From Carex sylvatica (lineage: Eukaryota > Streptophyta > Magnoliopsida > Poales > Cyperaceae), in contig CAXKVR010000412.1 in the NCBI GenBank assembly GCA_964058845.1, forward strand, positions 1 through 25,561: a DNA stretch of 25,561 nucleotides, read 5' to 3'. Positions 1 through 10,171 of the stretch are shown piece by piece. Within the stretch, counting starts at the first letter, position 1, and each line of letters opens with the position of its first letter. The translations under genes were made by a program, and so were the position numbers. The notes beneath the pieces are model-generated. The model was not told where the DNA came from and did no database searches. It saw only the letters and a list, made by a program, of their open reading frames with translations.

Positions 1-2816
1 AACAAAGATCAAACCGAGAGGCTTCTACATGAGCTTCGATTACATCGGAAGGCGATCGGATACACCATCGATGATCTAACCGGGGTAAGTCCATCTCTTT
101 GCATGCATAGGATCCTTATGGAGGATGACCACAAACCCACAATTGAAGCACAACGAAGGCTCAATCCGAATCTTAAGGAGGTGGTAAAGAAGGAAATCCT
201 CAAACTACTTGATGCCGGCATCATATACCCGATCTCCGATTCCAAATGGGTAAGCCCGGTCCATGTGGTACCAAAGAAGGGAGGCACAACGGTGGTGAAG
301 GGAGACGATGACAAGATGATCTCTACGAGGATGGTAACCGGATGGAGGATGTGCATCGATTACCGAAAACTCAACAATGCAACAAGGAAAGATCACTTCC
401 CTCTACCATTCGTGGATCAAATGCTCGAAAGGTTAGCCAATCATACTCACTTTTGTTACCTTGATGAATATAGCGGATTCTTTCAAATCCCTATCCACCC
501 CGAAGATCAAGAAAAGACGACCTTCACTTGTCCTTATGGTACTTTTGCGTACCGAAGGATGCCATTTGGTCTATGCAATGCCCCAGCTACATTCCAAAGA
601 GCCATGATGGCTATTTTTTCAGATTTATTAGAAAATTCCGTGGAGGTTTTCATGGATGATTTTTCAGTATTTGGTACTTCTTTTGATACATGCTTAACTA
701 ATTTGATAAAAGTTTTAGAACGTTGTGAGCAGGTCAATTTAGTGCTAAATTGGGAGAAGTGTCATTTCATGGTACAAACGGGGGTGGTTCTAGGTCACGT
801 GGTGTCTTCCGAAGGCCTAGAGGTCGACAAAGCAAAAGTTGAGGTGATAGAGAAGCTACCACATCCGACTTGTGTAAAAGATGTGCGGAGTTTCTTAGGC
901 CATGCGGGGTTCTACCGACGGTTTATTAAGGATTTTTCAAAAATTTGTAAACCCCTCTCCAATTTAACTATGAAAGATGCAGAATTTAATTTTGATAAAC
1001 CTTGTATTGATGCTTTTGACAGGATAAAGAAGGCGCTAATCTCGGCTCCCATTCTTCGACCACCCAATTGGGATATGCCATTCGAGATTATGTGTGATGC
1101 GAGCGATTTCGCCGTTGGAGTCGTGCTAGGACAAAGGATCGACAACAAGCCACATGTGATCTATTATTCTAGCAAAGTCCTAGACGAGGCACAAATGAAC
1201 TACACAACCACGGAAAAGGAGTTCCTAGCCGTCATATTCGCAATCAACAAGTTCCGACCCTACTTGGTGGGCTCCAAGGTGGTTGTGTACACCGATCATG
1301 CGGCAATTCGATACCTCCTCAACAAAAAGGATGCTAAACCACGACTAATTCGGTGGATCCTACTACTCCAAGAATTCGACCTAGAGATCAAGGATAAGAA
1401 AGGAACCGAAAATTCTGTGGCGGATCATCTTTCGCGTATTATCAATGAGTCAAACGAAGATGACATGCCCATTGATGACTCATTCATAGACGAACAACTA
1501 TATGCAGTCAACAACCTCGAGGCGCCATGGTATGCGGATCTTGTCAACTACCTTACATGCGGTCTAATACCTCCCTATCTAACTTATCAACAACGAAAAA
1601 AATTCTTTTCGGATGTGAAAGATTACTTTTGGGACGAACCGTTGTTGTTTAAGTTAGGAATGGATGGTATCCATAGAAGATGTGTACCCCAAGAGGAAAC
1701 CGAAGCGATCCTAAGATGTTGTCATTCATCCGCCTATGGTGGACACGCTTCAACCGACAAAACCGCCGCCAAAGTTCTTCAAGCCGGATTCTTTTGGCCC
1801 ACACTCTTTAAAGACGCAAGGGAGTATGTACTTAAGTGCGACAAATGTCAAAGAACTGGGAACATATCTAAAAGACATGAAATGCCCCTAAACGAAATAT
1901 TAGAAGTCGAATTATTTGATGTTTGGGGGATCGACTTTATGGGTCCCTTCCTGAGTTCTTGCAACAATAAATACATACTAGTGGCAGCGACTACGTATCT
2001 AAATGGGTCGAAGCCATCGCTACTCCAACCGCCGACTCCGCTGTGGTAAGAAAACTCTTTACAAAGATTATTTTTCCTAGGTTTGGAGTGCCCCGAGTGG
2101 TAATAAGCGATGGCGGATCTCATTTCATCAACCGCCAATTTGACGCTCTACTACTCAAGTATGGAGTCAAGCACAAGGTGGCCACACCATACCATCCACA
2201 AACAAGCGGCCAAGTTGAGGTGTCCAATCGTGAGATAAAAAGCATCCTCCAAAAGGTGGTGAATACATCAAGGAAGGATTGGTCTCTCAAGTTAGACGAG
2301 TCTCTTTGGGCATACCGGACCGCTTTCAAAACACCCATAGGTATGACACCTTTCAAACTTGTGTATGGAAAAGCGTGTCATTTGCCCGTTGAGCTTGAGC
2401 ATAAAGCTTATTGGGCGATTAAAACCCTAAACTTCGACATAAGGGCAGCCGGTGAGAAGAGAATCCTAAACCTACATGAATTGGAGGAATTACGCCTCAA
2501 TGCATACGAAAATGCCAAACTATACAAGGAGAGGACGAAAAGATGGCATGACAAACGCATCATATGGCAAGAATTCAAAGAAGGAGATACGGTTTTATTA
2601 TACAACTCAAGACTCCGACTCTTTCCGAGAAAATTGAGATCAAGATGGGACGGGCCATACAAGGTAACAAGGGTGTTCAACCATGGAGCAATTGAGATTA
2701 TGAGCGATAAAATTGGACCATTCAAAGTGAACGGACAACGCCTCAAACATTTCAATCATGCAAGTCCAATAGGTGAGAAAGAAAGGTTACACCTAAATGA
2801 TCCCCACCCTCAATAG
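1..2816 (+). pseudogene. pol: Athila-type pol polyprotein (RT, RNase H, integrase), frameshifted, 5' end outside window
   Basis: The frame is open from base 1, so the first ATG at 103 is not the true start. Reverse transcriptase has its first catalytic Asp in YLDEYSGF (Asp codon 463-465) and the FMDD box at 649-660. RNase H follows, with MCDAS, TEKEF, YTDH and VADHLSR. Integrase has an HHCC zinc finger (HSSAYGGH and CDKCQ, about 1720-1855), a first catalytic Asp in GIDFMGP (1933-1935), a second in ISDGG (2109-2111) and the Glu at 2217-2219, giving exact D,D(35)E spacing. A GPY/F-like WDGPYKV lies near 2650. The reading frame breaks near 1987: a single missing base shifts the frame, which stops at 2049, while the neighbouring frame carries integrase on to 2816. 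Protease would lie upstream. Without correction of the shift no complete integrase is made. Confidence 0.95.
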
Positions 2817-3000
2817 TGAGCGAAAATCATGTCGGGCTCACGACGTAAAATTGAGCGCTTCTTGGGAGGCAACCCAAGGTTTTTATTGTTTTTCTTTACT
2901 TTCTGCAATTTATCTTTACTTAGTTTACTTTTTAAATTCCATAATTTACAAATTAACTAACCTTGGAAGAGTTTGCAGTGAAAATTGTTAAGAAATTCCT

Positions 3001-3230
3001 CCAGTGCGGATGGATAATCCGCACTGCGGATGCGATGAACCGCACCCAAGTAGAAAAATCGAAAAATCGGGAAAGTAATTCTCCCGTGCGGATGTATAAC
3101 CCGCACTGCGGATGGGATGAACCGCACCCAGGTAGGTTTTCAAGAAAAATCGAAAAATGGAAAAATTTTTGTCGGTGCGGATGGAGAACCCGCAGTGCGG
3201 ATGAGCCCATCCGCAGCCGTTCATCTCTTT
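3001..3230 (+). repeat. Tandem ~82-89 bp repeat with GTGCGGATG palindromes (cluster 1)
   Basis: Three copies start at 3004, 3086 and 3175; the third is partial. Each holds GTGCGGATG, a short spacer, an inverted partner (ATCCGCAC or similar), a second GTGCGGATG-type arm, and an A-rich linker with AAAAATCGAAAAAT. The inverted arms could form short GC-rich hairpins in DNA or RNA. The stretch is open in more than one frame only because it lacks stop codons; I see no protein family in it. It lies between pol and the env-position ORF. Clusters with the same core recur at 3604-3813 and in the LTR. Confidence 0.85.
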
Positions 3231-3231
3231 A

Positions 3232-3500
3232 AACCCGATCCTTCACCATTTCTTCGCGCCTTTTCGTTTTCACAACTCAAAACTCGGTTTTTCTCTCTTC
3301 TACTCCCGCAAACTTCTTCCTTTTATCAAATTCTTCCTCTCCTCTACCTTCTATTCTTCTATTCTCTTCTATTTTTTCTCTTTTCTTCTACGAAACCCTA
3401 GTTTTTACTCTCTCAAGACGATTTTTACAGTTTTTGGCTAAAAGCTTGGATCTCGTCGGATTTTCTTGCAATTTTCACGATCTACAACAAGGTTTGATCT
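3232..3500 (+). promoter_or_regulatory. Pyrimidine-rich leader with telo-box and possible 5' splice site
   Basis: This stretch is strongly enriched in C and T, like the 5' UTR of a plant housekeeping gene. It contains a telo-box-like AAACCCTAG at 3393-3401, and ends with a donor-like CAAG/GTTTG near 3490. The sequence then becomes AT-rich and repeat-rich up to ATAAG/ATG at 3871-3878, where a splice acceptor could sit directly before the env-position start codon. I infer a subgenomic promoter or spliced leader for the downstream ORF. No clear TATA box was found upstream, so the promoter role is unproven. Confidence 0.4.
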
Positions 3501-3603
3501 CTCCTTACCCTTAATTTTAATTATTTCTAGTTAGATCTGTGATTTGGAACAAAAAAATTGAAAAATTCGACCAAAATTGGTAACAACGGTTACAATTATC
3601 CCT

Positions 3604-3813
3604 GATGCGGATGGATACCACCCGCAGTGCATCCCAACCACCCGCACCGGCCCTGTAATATTACCAACAAAATGGTCAAGTCCCCAGTGCGGATCGTCCA
3701 TCCGCACGGAGAGCCAGTGCGGACGCACCAGGCTCGGGAAAACCAAAACTGACCTAATTTGCCCCAGTGCGGGTGAGGCCACCCGCAGTGCGGATGGAGT
3801 GCATCCGCACTGA
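3604..3813 (+). repeat. GTGCGG/CCGCAC palindromic repeat cluster 2
   Basis: Several pairs of GTGCGGATG or GTGCGGGTG arms and inverted CATCCGCAC or CACCCGCAG arms are separated by spacers of about 2-10 bases. The densest part is 3763-3812. Its arrangement (CAGTGCGGGTGAGG, then CCACCCGCAGTGCGG, then a CATCCGCACTG arm) closely matches the LTR cluster at 6976-7026, so internal region and LTR share the same repeat module. The cluster sits 60 bases upstream of the env-position ATG. Confidence 0.8.
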
Positions 3814-3875
3814 GCCCAAATTACATCAAATTGTACGTAATTTCTTATTCTTTCAAATTTATAATTACAAATAAG

Positions 3876-5258
3876 ATGACAACACGGACGTCTAAGCGTC
3901 AAAGGAGCGGCAAGGGAAAAGCTCAGTCAAGCAATCCACCAGTTGGATATCCACCCGCCGAGCCATTGAATGATAGGCAGCGCTTGCGCAAGGCGGCGTT
4001 AGAGAGCCATCGGACTCTCGAACCCTCCCGTTGGATTTGCCAGTACACTCTGGAATAGTTGGGGCTCACCGAAACGGTCCAAATGCTCACTGACCGGTTT
4101 GGATTGTGGGAGTTCTTATGTGATGAGGTCAACACCTACCGAGCACTCACCATCGAATTCCTCTCCTCCTATGAATTCGATCGGGCCTCTAGAACCATGA
4201 GCTTCAACCTGGGAGGACATCACATGTCATTACACACCACCGAGCTTTTGGGGATGTTCCATCTCAATCAAGAGAATGTGGACCAAATGCGGACTACTAT
4301 CGGATTCTTTCATGATATGAATGAACATCAATTCCGCCTCCTAACAATGCATGACGTCCTCGGTGATCAACGTACCAAGAACATCTCTCATCCGGCACTC
4401 CGCTACATCCAACGGGTACTATCTCACTCTCTTTTTGCCCGAGGGGAGACCGCTTCGGTCTTCAATGAGGGCGAAATGACTTACATAGGTTGCATGCTCC
4501 GGCGGAATAATGGAGAAATGGAATATATGCCACACATCACCTACAACCTCGCTAAACATATAAAGCAGGTGGCTAACAACTTGTCACCGGGTGGTGTAGT
4601 GCGCATTGGTGGGATAATCACTAAAATTGCGCAAGCGTTACAAATACCAACCGGAGATGATGTGGTGCCGGGGTACACTCTTGTGGACCTGGACGGGTTG
4701 GTCAGAGCTCGGCTTGTCCGGTACGATGATATTCATGCAGCATGGATCAATCTTGGGGTGAGAAATATTCGGCACCGTTTGCCTCTCCAAACCGACCTTG
4801 ATCCATTGAACTATGCCACATGGAGAATAATTGATCCGCCTCTTGAGCCGCAAGAGCCTCCACCGCCACCGCCCGTTCAACCACATGCTCAACTTCCCGC
4901 CGGCCATGATCAACCACAAGGAGAGCCGACAATGCAACAAATGTGGGAGTTGATGCAAACCATGCAAAACTCTATCTCCAACCTCCACCTAAACATGAAC
5001 AACCGCATGGATGCATTCGACCAAAGGATGGATGAGGTTGAGGCCCATGCTACGGCAGCCCACCACTATGCCCATCGAGGAGTCATGAGCAACAATCCTA
5101 CTTATGAGGATGACCCACCGACACCTCCGCACCAAAGAAGAGCTGCAATACGGAGGGAGGCTGAGATGGCACGACAACGAGCCGAGGCAGCAGCTCAACA
5201 AGATGAGCAAGGTAATGACGAGGAGGAGGATGCGGATGACATGGATGCCGAGGATTGA
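3876..5258 (+). pseudogene. Athila ORF1-family protein in the env position, one in-frame TAG
   Basis: An ATG at 3876 opens a frame that runs to 5258 with only one interruption, a TAG at 4056-4058 after 60 codons; the frame is the same on both sides. The total span is 460 codons plus stop. The N-terminus is basic (TSKRQRSGKGK, possible nuclear signal). Residues about 62-260 resemble the ATHILA ORF-1 family (Pfam PF03078, assigned from memory), with segments such as YRALTIEFLSSYEF and GMFHLNQENV. A Pro-rich linker follows, then a Met/Gln-rich stretch likely to form a coiled coil (about 4930-5040), and an acidic tail ending EEEDADDMDAED. I see no signal peptide, transmembrane segment or fusion peptide, so a true envelope function is not supported. 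Function of this family is not established. Confidence 0.85.
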
Positions 5259-5350
5259 TCTTGCACACTCCCACCGCCTTTGTCAAGTCTAGTATATCAT
5301 GTTTCTTCTCTTTTTCGTTTATTTTTAGCACTGAGGACACTGCTTTATTT

Positions 5351-5362
5351 AAGCTTGGGGGA
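5351..5362 (+). promoter_or_regulatory. Polypurine-tract-like motif, copy 1
   Basis: AAGCTTGGGGGA, identical to the motif directly next to the LTR at 6561-6572. It is followed by TGAGAAG rather than an LTR start. It lies 93 bases after the stop of the env-position ORF. Confidence 0.6.
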
Positions 5363-6243
5363 TGAGAAGAAATTGTATCTGCATGCATATTTATTTATGT
5401 TTAATTTTTAAATTATTAGGATTTATAACTATGTTTTTACTTGACCTTGAGTAGGATTTGTGATTTTAAACTTAATCGCTTGAGATTACGAGTTTGTCAA
5501 GATGTTTTACGTAGTTATGAAAAATAGAGTCTTGCACAATTAAACTTAATTGTTTGAAAAATGCATAAAGTATAAAATCATGTTTAATTTCTGTGTTCAA
5601 AGTTGGCAAAAACAACAAATTTTTCATAAATTTGCGTGATTGACGGAAATTAGAAACTTGGATGCGAATTTTAACGAATTCTTAGTAATACCCTTGGAAT
5701 AATTAGAAATAACCACATAATTTGGCGAAAAACTTTGTGGAAATAAAGATTTACGAAAATGAAAACTTAAGAATTTAAATTTATTTCTGAAAACACGACT
5801 TAAATGAGGAAAAAGAATTTAGAAAGATCGGGATATCCATAGGTATGAATTAATGCCTAAGGATGTGTGTATTCATGATATTTTTGCAAAAATGTTGAAA
5901 AATAGTAAAAAAATAATTTTTAGATTTCGCTTGCTTATGTTACGGCGACATGACGTACTTGTAGCAATGAGTTATCGACACTTTGCTCCGCTAGTTTGCC
6001 CGATAAAGTGACCGGGTTTGCACTAACCATGTAGGTTCGTGTCATGGAAGGGTTGAACCAAGAGCAATGCAAAATGCACTTTTGAATTAAAACGGTTGGG
6101 TATGGTTAACTACTTATAACTAACTGGTTTTGTTCTAAGGATAAAGAATTATAGTGTCATAAAATAAAAAGTAACAAAAAAGGAAAAGAATTTTGAAAAT
6201 ATCAACACACGAAGTCCGCGAATTTCTAACCTAAGCTTGTTCC

Positions 6244-6255
6244 AAGCTTGGGGGA
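6244..6255 (+). promoter_or_regulatory. Polypurine-tract-like motif, copy 2
   Basis: AAGCTTGGGGGA followed by TTTTGAAAG. The match to the LTR-proximal copy extends through the shared ATTTTGA, so this looks like a duplicated LTR junction or an internal priming site 321 bases upstream of the LTR. Confidence 0.6.
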
Positions 6256-6560
6256 TTTTGAAAGAATTTCTGCATAAATAAGTATGAAGTTTTTGTAATA
6301 AGTTTAGATTTCCAAAGTTTACAAGTTTTAAGTCTTTAAGGAAATAAAAGTTAGAGTAAGCAAATTGTGGGGTGAATTATGATTAAGCAAGGGTTGAACT
6401 TTAGATTTGTAAAAATTTACGTTGAAATTTCTAAATTTTTGGCAAGATCATACAAATTTTTCGTAAAATTTTTGGAAGAAATGTATACTTGATATTGGGG
6501 TTAAATTAAGGATTGAATTGTAGTCCGAGTTTAGATGTTGCTTGAGGACAAGCAAGGTTC

Positions 6561-6572
6561 AAGCTTGGGGGA
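6561..6572 (+). promoter_or_regulatory. Polypurine tract for plus-strand priming
   Basis: AAGCTTGGGGGA lies just before the inferred LTR start at 6576 (TGATAAGC). This is the expected place for the RNase H-resistant primer used in plus-strand DNA synthesis. Confidence 0.8.
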
Positions 6573-6739
6573 TTTTGATAAGCATAAATTATATACACAT
6601 TTAATCTAGATTTTATTATGAAATAACACCAATTGTCTTGTATTTATTATGTAAAATGATCAAAATACACCTAGAATCAAGTTATTGCAGTTATTTGGCT
6701 TTTCTATGCAGGAAATAATACAAAATAGCAAAAATATCC

Positions 6740-7030
6740 CCCAGTGCGGATCAACCACCCGCACTGCGGATCAATCCAGCCGCAATCGTGGCGCAGAGGA
6801 AAAGTCCGAGCCTAGTGCGGACGCACTGAGTCCAGTGCGGATGAGCCCATCCGCATTCAGGACTTGGTCAAATTTCGGCAACTTCAGAAGAGCAGAGTCC
6901 ACCCGCAGTGCGGTTCATCCATCCGCAGTGCCACCCGCACCCAGATAAAATTACAGAAGTTAAATAAGGAAACTTGTCCCAGTGCGGGTGAAGCCACCCG
7001 CAGTGCGGGTCATCCATCCGCACTGGACCC
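6740..7030 (+). repeat. GTGCGG/CCGCAC palindromic repeat cluster 3, in U3 of the LTR
   Basis: At least eight arms of GTGCGG type are paired with inverted CCGCAC or CCGCAG arms in U3, upstream of the TATA box. The core matches clusters 1 and 2 in the internal region. Hairpin arms such as GTGCGGATGAG and CCCATCCGCA are separated by few bases. Confidence 0.85.
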
Positions 7031-7192
7031 GCAGAAAGCCAATAACTGCCCGGTTTGACAGTTTTTCTATTTTTGGCGCTTTATGGACGCGTTTTTACTG
7101 CCAGAAATACACTTACTTGCCAGGGAAGTAATGCTAAACAGAGCACCCACTAACTCCACCTTCTAGCCTCTAAATCGGACATAATCATTGAA

Positions 7193-7200
7193 TATAAAAG
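7193..7200 (+). promoter_or_regulatory. LTR TATA box
   Basis: TATAAAAG is followed about 30 bases later by an A/C-rich initiator-like stretch (near 7228-7250). Transcription of the element would begin there, making 6576-7227 roughly U3. Confidence 0.65.
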
Positions 7201-8455
7201 AGAGAGTCCTTGGGACCAATGGATCATTCAATCTCACATCAACCAACACACCATCATTCTCTCTTTACACTTAGCGATAAATTCTGGAGGAAGGAAAGCT
7301 TTCAAGCGACAAGAAGAAGGATTTCCGGAGCAAGATTCGGCAAGATAGAGGGCTTTGATTTGTCAAAGGGTGTAATCATTTTCTTTCATTTGATTTCTTC
7401 TTACTTTGCCAATTTTTGTAATGGACCTCTCCAAGAGTGAGTAGTTCTCTCTCTAGGGGTTTAGGTCATCATGCATGAACTTGTTTAATTATATTTATTC
7501 GGTTATACTGTTTTTATTATGATTGTTTGATTTAATGGTAATTTCTGTGAATTATTCTTTATGATTTCATATACTTGAAATTCAAGTACCATGTTAGCTT
7601 TAATGAATTAAAGTAGCTAGAAATCGTGCTATGTCCTGTTTTTTCGCTTTAATCATTAAACCCCAGCATAGGTCAAGTAATCCACCCTGTATCAATCAAA
7701 TCATAAAGGTATAGGATATCTTATTAACACTAGGATATAAACCGGATCTCCAGAAATTAGAGTTAGGATTTTGGTGAGGTAGATATTTCTGAAGTCAAAC
7801 TCCTAATTTGGACACCTAGATTGATTAAGTATTGATATGTATTTTGTGTGAACGTGATTGTTAAATATCCCTTTAGGATGGTGACAGCCCTAAAACTCGA
7901 GGAAAATTAACCCAACCCACCAAAATACTTATATCAATAATTAATTGAAATAGGCTAACATATTAGGTTAGAAACCTCATTTAAATCAAACATGAATATA
8001 AACAAACCGAATAGATAGAATTAGCAAGGGATTGTAGACCAAAGACCCCTAGATCTTTAAATCTTGAAAGCAAACCGATTACTTTCCTTTTACTTTTATT
8101 TACTTTAATTGTTTAAAATTCCTCTTTCGGGTATTGAACCCAAACTTAAGGATTACTTAAACAACCCCCCATTCACTTTACTTTATTGTACTTTACCATT
8201 TATTTACTGAAATTAATTATTTAGGGTTTAAAACTAAGTATTTTCCATACTCTCTGTGGATCGATACCTCAAATACTACTTTGATATAATTGTGCACTTG
8301 CAATTTGACTCAAAAGCATTTAAGGTTTAAAAGGTACATCTTATTGTACTGAAACTTTTTAGTGTACCCTTTACGCGCATCAATCACTCATGAAGTACGT
8401 GGATTTCAACAGTTTGGATTTATCGTTTAAAGTCGATTCGATATACTTTTGGAGT

Positions 8456-8485
8456 TGTGCTCACCAAAACTTCTTGGTGAGCACA
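8456..8485. repeat. Perfect 12-bp hairpin
   Basis: TGTGCTCACCAA and its exact reverse complement TTGGTGAGCACA are separated by a 6-base loop (AACTTC). It lies 74 bases past the LTR end and just before a TA microsatellite, possibly a remnant terminus of a small foldback transposon. Confidence 0.8.
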
Positions 8486-8504
8486 TCACACCATAGCTTT
8501 GCTC

Positions 8505-8548
8505 ATATATGTATATATAATATATGTATAATATATGTGTATATATAT
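8505..8548. repeat. TA/TG-rich microsatellite
   Basis: Alternating ATAT and ATGT units. Similar tracts lie at 9232-9260, 9689-9757 and 10172-10270, each next to a foldback element. Confidence 0.9.
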
Positions 8549-8899
8549 CCAATTTGACCTCTGCTGGTAAATTAGCAAATCTGAACTGATATAAGGATCA
8601 AATTGCAAAAGTGATTACAGCAGCATGTAGGAATTGACACAAATTTCAATTTATTTGGATTTTTTTGCAGTTAGTTATGAATTTCCAAAGTTCAGTTTTC
8701 GAAAAAACTTTAAATAACCATAACTTTGGCTAGGAAAGTCGGATTTGCGCGTATGACCACTTTTCAGAAAAGGGGGAAGGAGACGGATCCAAATTTTGTC
8801 CTGGAAAATCCCCGGACATCATAAGAGGCATTCAGGGCATCAGAATTAAGAAAAACGTCATTTAGTGCCTCAAAAAATTAGTTTAAGTTTTTGTTCAAC

Positions 8900-9190
8900 G
8901 GTATGCATACAACGATTGGTATTTTCAAAGTTTTTAAATTCCAACCCGTTCAACATGATGGATATATTAAAATGTGCTTGCATATCAAATTTTATATTTT
9001 TTTGAATTTTTTTACTATTTATTAAGTATTTAACAAAATCGCTATATTCAGACCATTGAATTTTTGTACCCTTAATAGATAGTAAAAAAATTCAAAAAAT
9101 TGTAAAATTTGATCTGCAAGCACATTTTAACATATCCATCATGTTAAACAGTTTAGATCGACTGTTTGGACTTTGAAAATATAGGACGTA
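8900..9190. mobile_element. Degenerate foldback (MITE-like) element 1
   Basis: Two imperfect inverted arms (about 8920-9030 and 9058-9185) share, in opposite orientation, an ACATGATGGATAT segment, a GTGCTTGCA segment and a TTTACTATTTATTAAG-like segment. The core resembles those of the elements at 9264 and 9762 but is more diverged. No target duplication could be fixed. Confidence 0.65.
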
Positions 9191-9263
9191 ATTCGGTGTT
9201 ACCAAAAAAGAATGTAATTGGATCCCTCCTCATTATATATATGTATATATACATATATTATAT

Positions 9264-9688
9264 GAGGTTGGCTACTATGCTTATATAAGCATATTCCTAC
9301 ATATGCTTATAACTCATTTTTGTATTTTCAATGTCCAAATGGTCGATCGGAACCGTTCATCTTGTTCTCCATATTAATATGTTCTTGGAGACTAAATTTT
9401 ATATTTTTCTGAATTTGTTTACTATTTATTAAGCTAATTTGAAAATCTCTGATCCAACGGTGGTTTCTGATTTTACTGTTTTGTTAAGCCACCGTTGGAT
9501 CAGCGATTTTCAAAGTGGCTTAATAAATAGTAAAAAAATTCAGAAAAATGTAAAATTTGGTCTCCAAGAATATATTAATATGGAGAACAAGATGAACGGT
9601 TCTGATCGACCATTTGGACATTGAAAATACAACAATGAGTTATAAGCATATGTGGGGATATGCTTATATAAGCATAGTAGCCAACCTC
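9264..9688. mobile_element. Foldback MITE 2, 425 bp
   Basis: An almost complete inverted repeat. The left end GAGGTTGGCTACTATGCTTA has its reverse complement at the right end (to 9688). The arms continue to a hinge at about 9451-9501 with the complementary pair GATCCAACGGTGG and CCACCGTTGGATC. The short open frames inside come from the arms and are not genes. It sits between TA-rich tracts, which obscures any target duplication. Confidence 0.88.
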
Positions 9689-9711
9689 TACATTATATTA
9701 TATATATCTAT

Positions 9712-9746
<35 letters not shown>

Positions 9747-9761
9747 TTATACATACATATA
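9689..9761. repeat. TA/CATATA microsatellite between foldback elements
   Basis: TATATA followed by about seven TACATA-type units (to about 9757). It separates two related foldback MITEs. Confidence 0.9.
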
Positions 9762-10171
9762 GAGTAAGGCTACCATACATTGCAATGCATTTTTGTGAAT
9801 TGGACTATAATCACTGGATTCAAAATCCAAATAACTGATCCAAACCGTTCATCTTGTTCTCCATATTAATATGTGTTTGGAGACCAAATTTTATATTTTT
9901 TAGAATTTGTTTACTATTTATTAAGCCACTTTGAAAATCGCTGATCCAACGGTGCCTTTTGATTTTACTGTTACCGTTGGATCAGCGATTTTCAAAGTGG
10001 CTTAATAAATAGTAAACAAATTCCAAAAAATATAGAATTTGATCTTCAAGCACATATTAATATGGAGAACAAGATGAACGGTTTGGATCGGTCATTTGAA
10101 CTTTGAATTCGGTGATTTATAGTCCAATGCACAAAAATGCCTAAGCATTGCAATGTATGGTAACCTTACTC
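9762..10171. mobile_element. Foldback MITE 3, 410 bp
   Basis: Terminal inverted repeats begin GAGTAAGGCTACCATACATT and end at 10171 with the complement, interrupted by small differences. The inner arms (AACCGTTCATCTTG, CCATATTAATATG, TTTACTATTTATTAAG, GATCCAACGG) are nearly the same as in MITE 2, but the outer about 60 bases differ. No coding capacity. Confidence 0.88.

Larger units (their letters stand above)
5259..6575 (+). other. Noncoding AT-rich stretch between env-position ORF and 3' LTR
   Basis: About 1.3 kb without a convincing ORF, as is usual in this retrotransposon lineage. It starts with GAGGACACTGC shortly before a polypurine-tract-like motif and contains three copies of AAGCTTGGGGGA in all. 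I see nothing else recognisable. Confidence 0.7.
1..8382 (+). mobile_element. Athila-like Ty3/gypsy LTR retrotransposon, 3' part
   Basis: The order pol, then a separate ORF in the env position, then a long noncoding stretch, a polypurine tract and a 1.8-kb LTR is that of the Athila lineage of plant Metaviridae. The window opens inside pol, so the 5' LTR, primer-binding site, gag and protease are missing from view. Both coding regions carry one disabling change each (a 1-bp frameshift in integrase and an in-frame TAG in the env-position ORF). This copy therefore looks recently active but defective, and it would need proteins supplied by another copy to move. LTR-LTR divergence, the usual age measure, cannot be taken because only one LTR is visible. 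Confidence 0.93.
6576..8382 (+). repeat. 3' LTR of the Athila-like element
   Basis: The LTR is inferred from the terminal inverted TGAT (6576) and ATCA (8379-8382), the adjoining polypurine tract, and plant-LTR-like promoter and R/U5 sequence. Its length of about 1.8 kb fits Athila elements. The end could alternatively be the next ATCA at 8383-8386, because the 5' LTR needed to fix it is outside the window. U3 holds a GTGCGG palindromic cluster (6740-7030) and a TATA box at 7193. A short open frame at 7210-7440 begins near the predicted transcription start and shows no known family. Confidence 0.85.

Noticed and set aside
2963..3232. Open frame with repeated CGW/RTAD peptide
   Set aside because: It reflects the GTGCGGATG tandem DNA repeat, which is open in several frames on both strands.
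2995..3813. CRISPR-like array
   Set aside because: Spacers are too short and variable, arms are inverted rather than direct repeats, and the context is a plant retrotransposon.
3876..5258. True retroviral-type envelope gene
   Set aside because: No signal peptide, membrane segment or cleavage site is visible; only its position matches an envelope gene.
7210..7440. 76-codon open frame in the LTR
   Set aside because: It lies in the R/U5 leader and shows no known family; probably chance.
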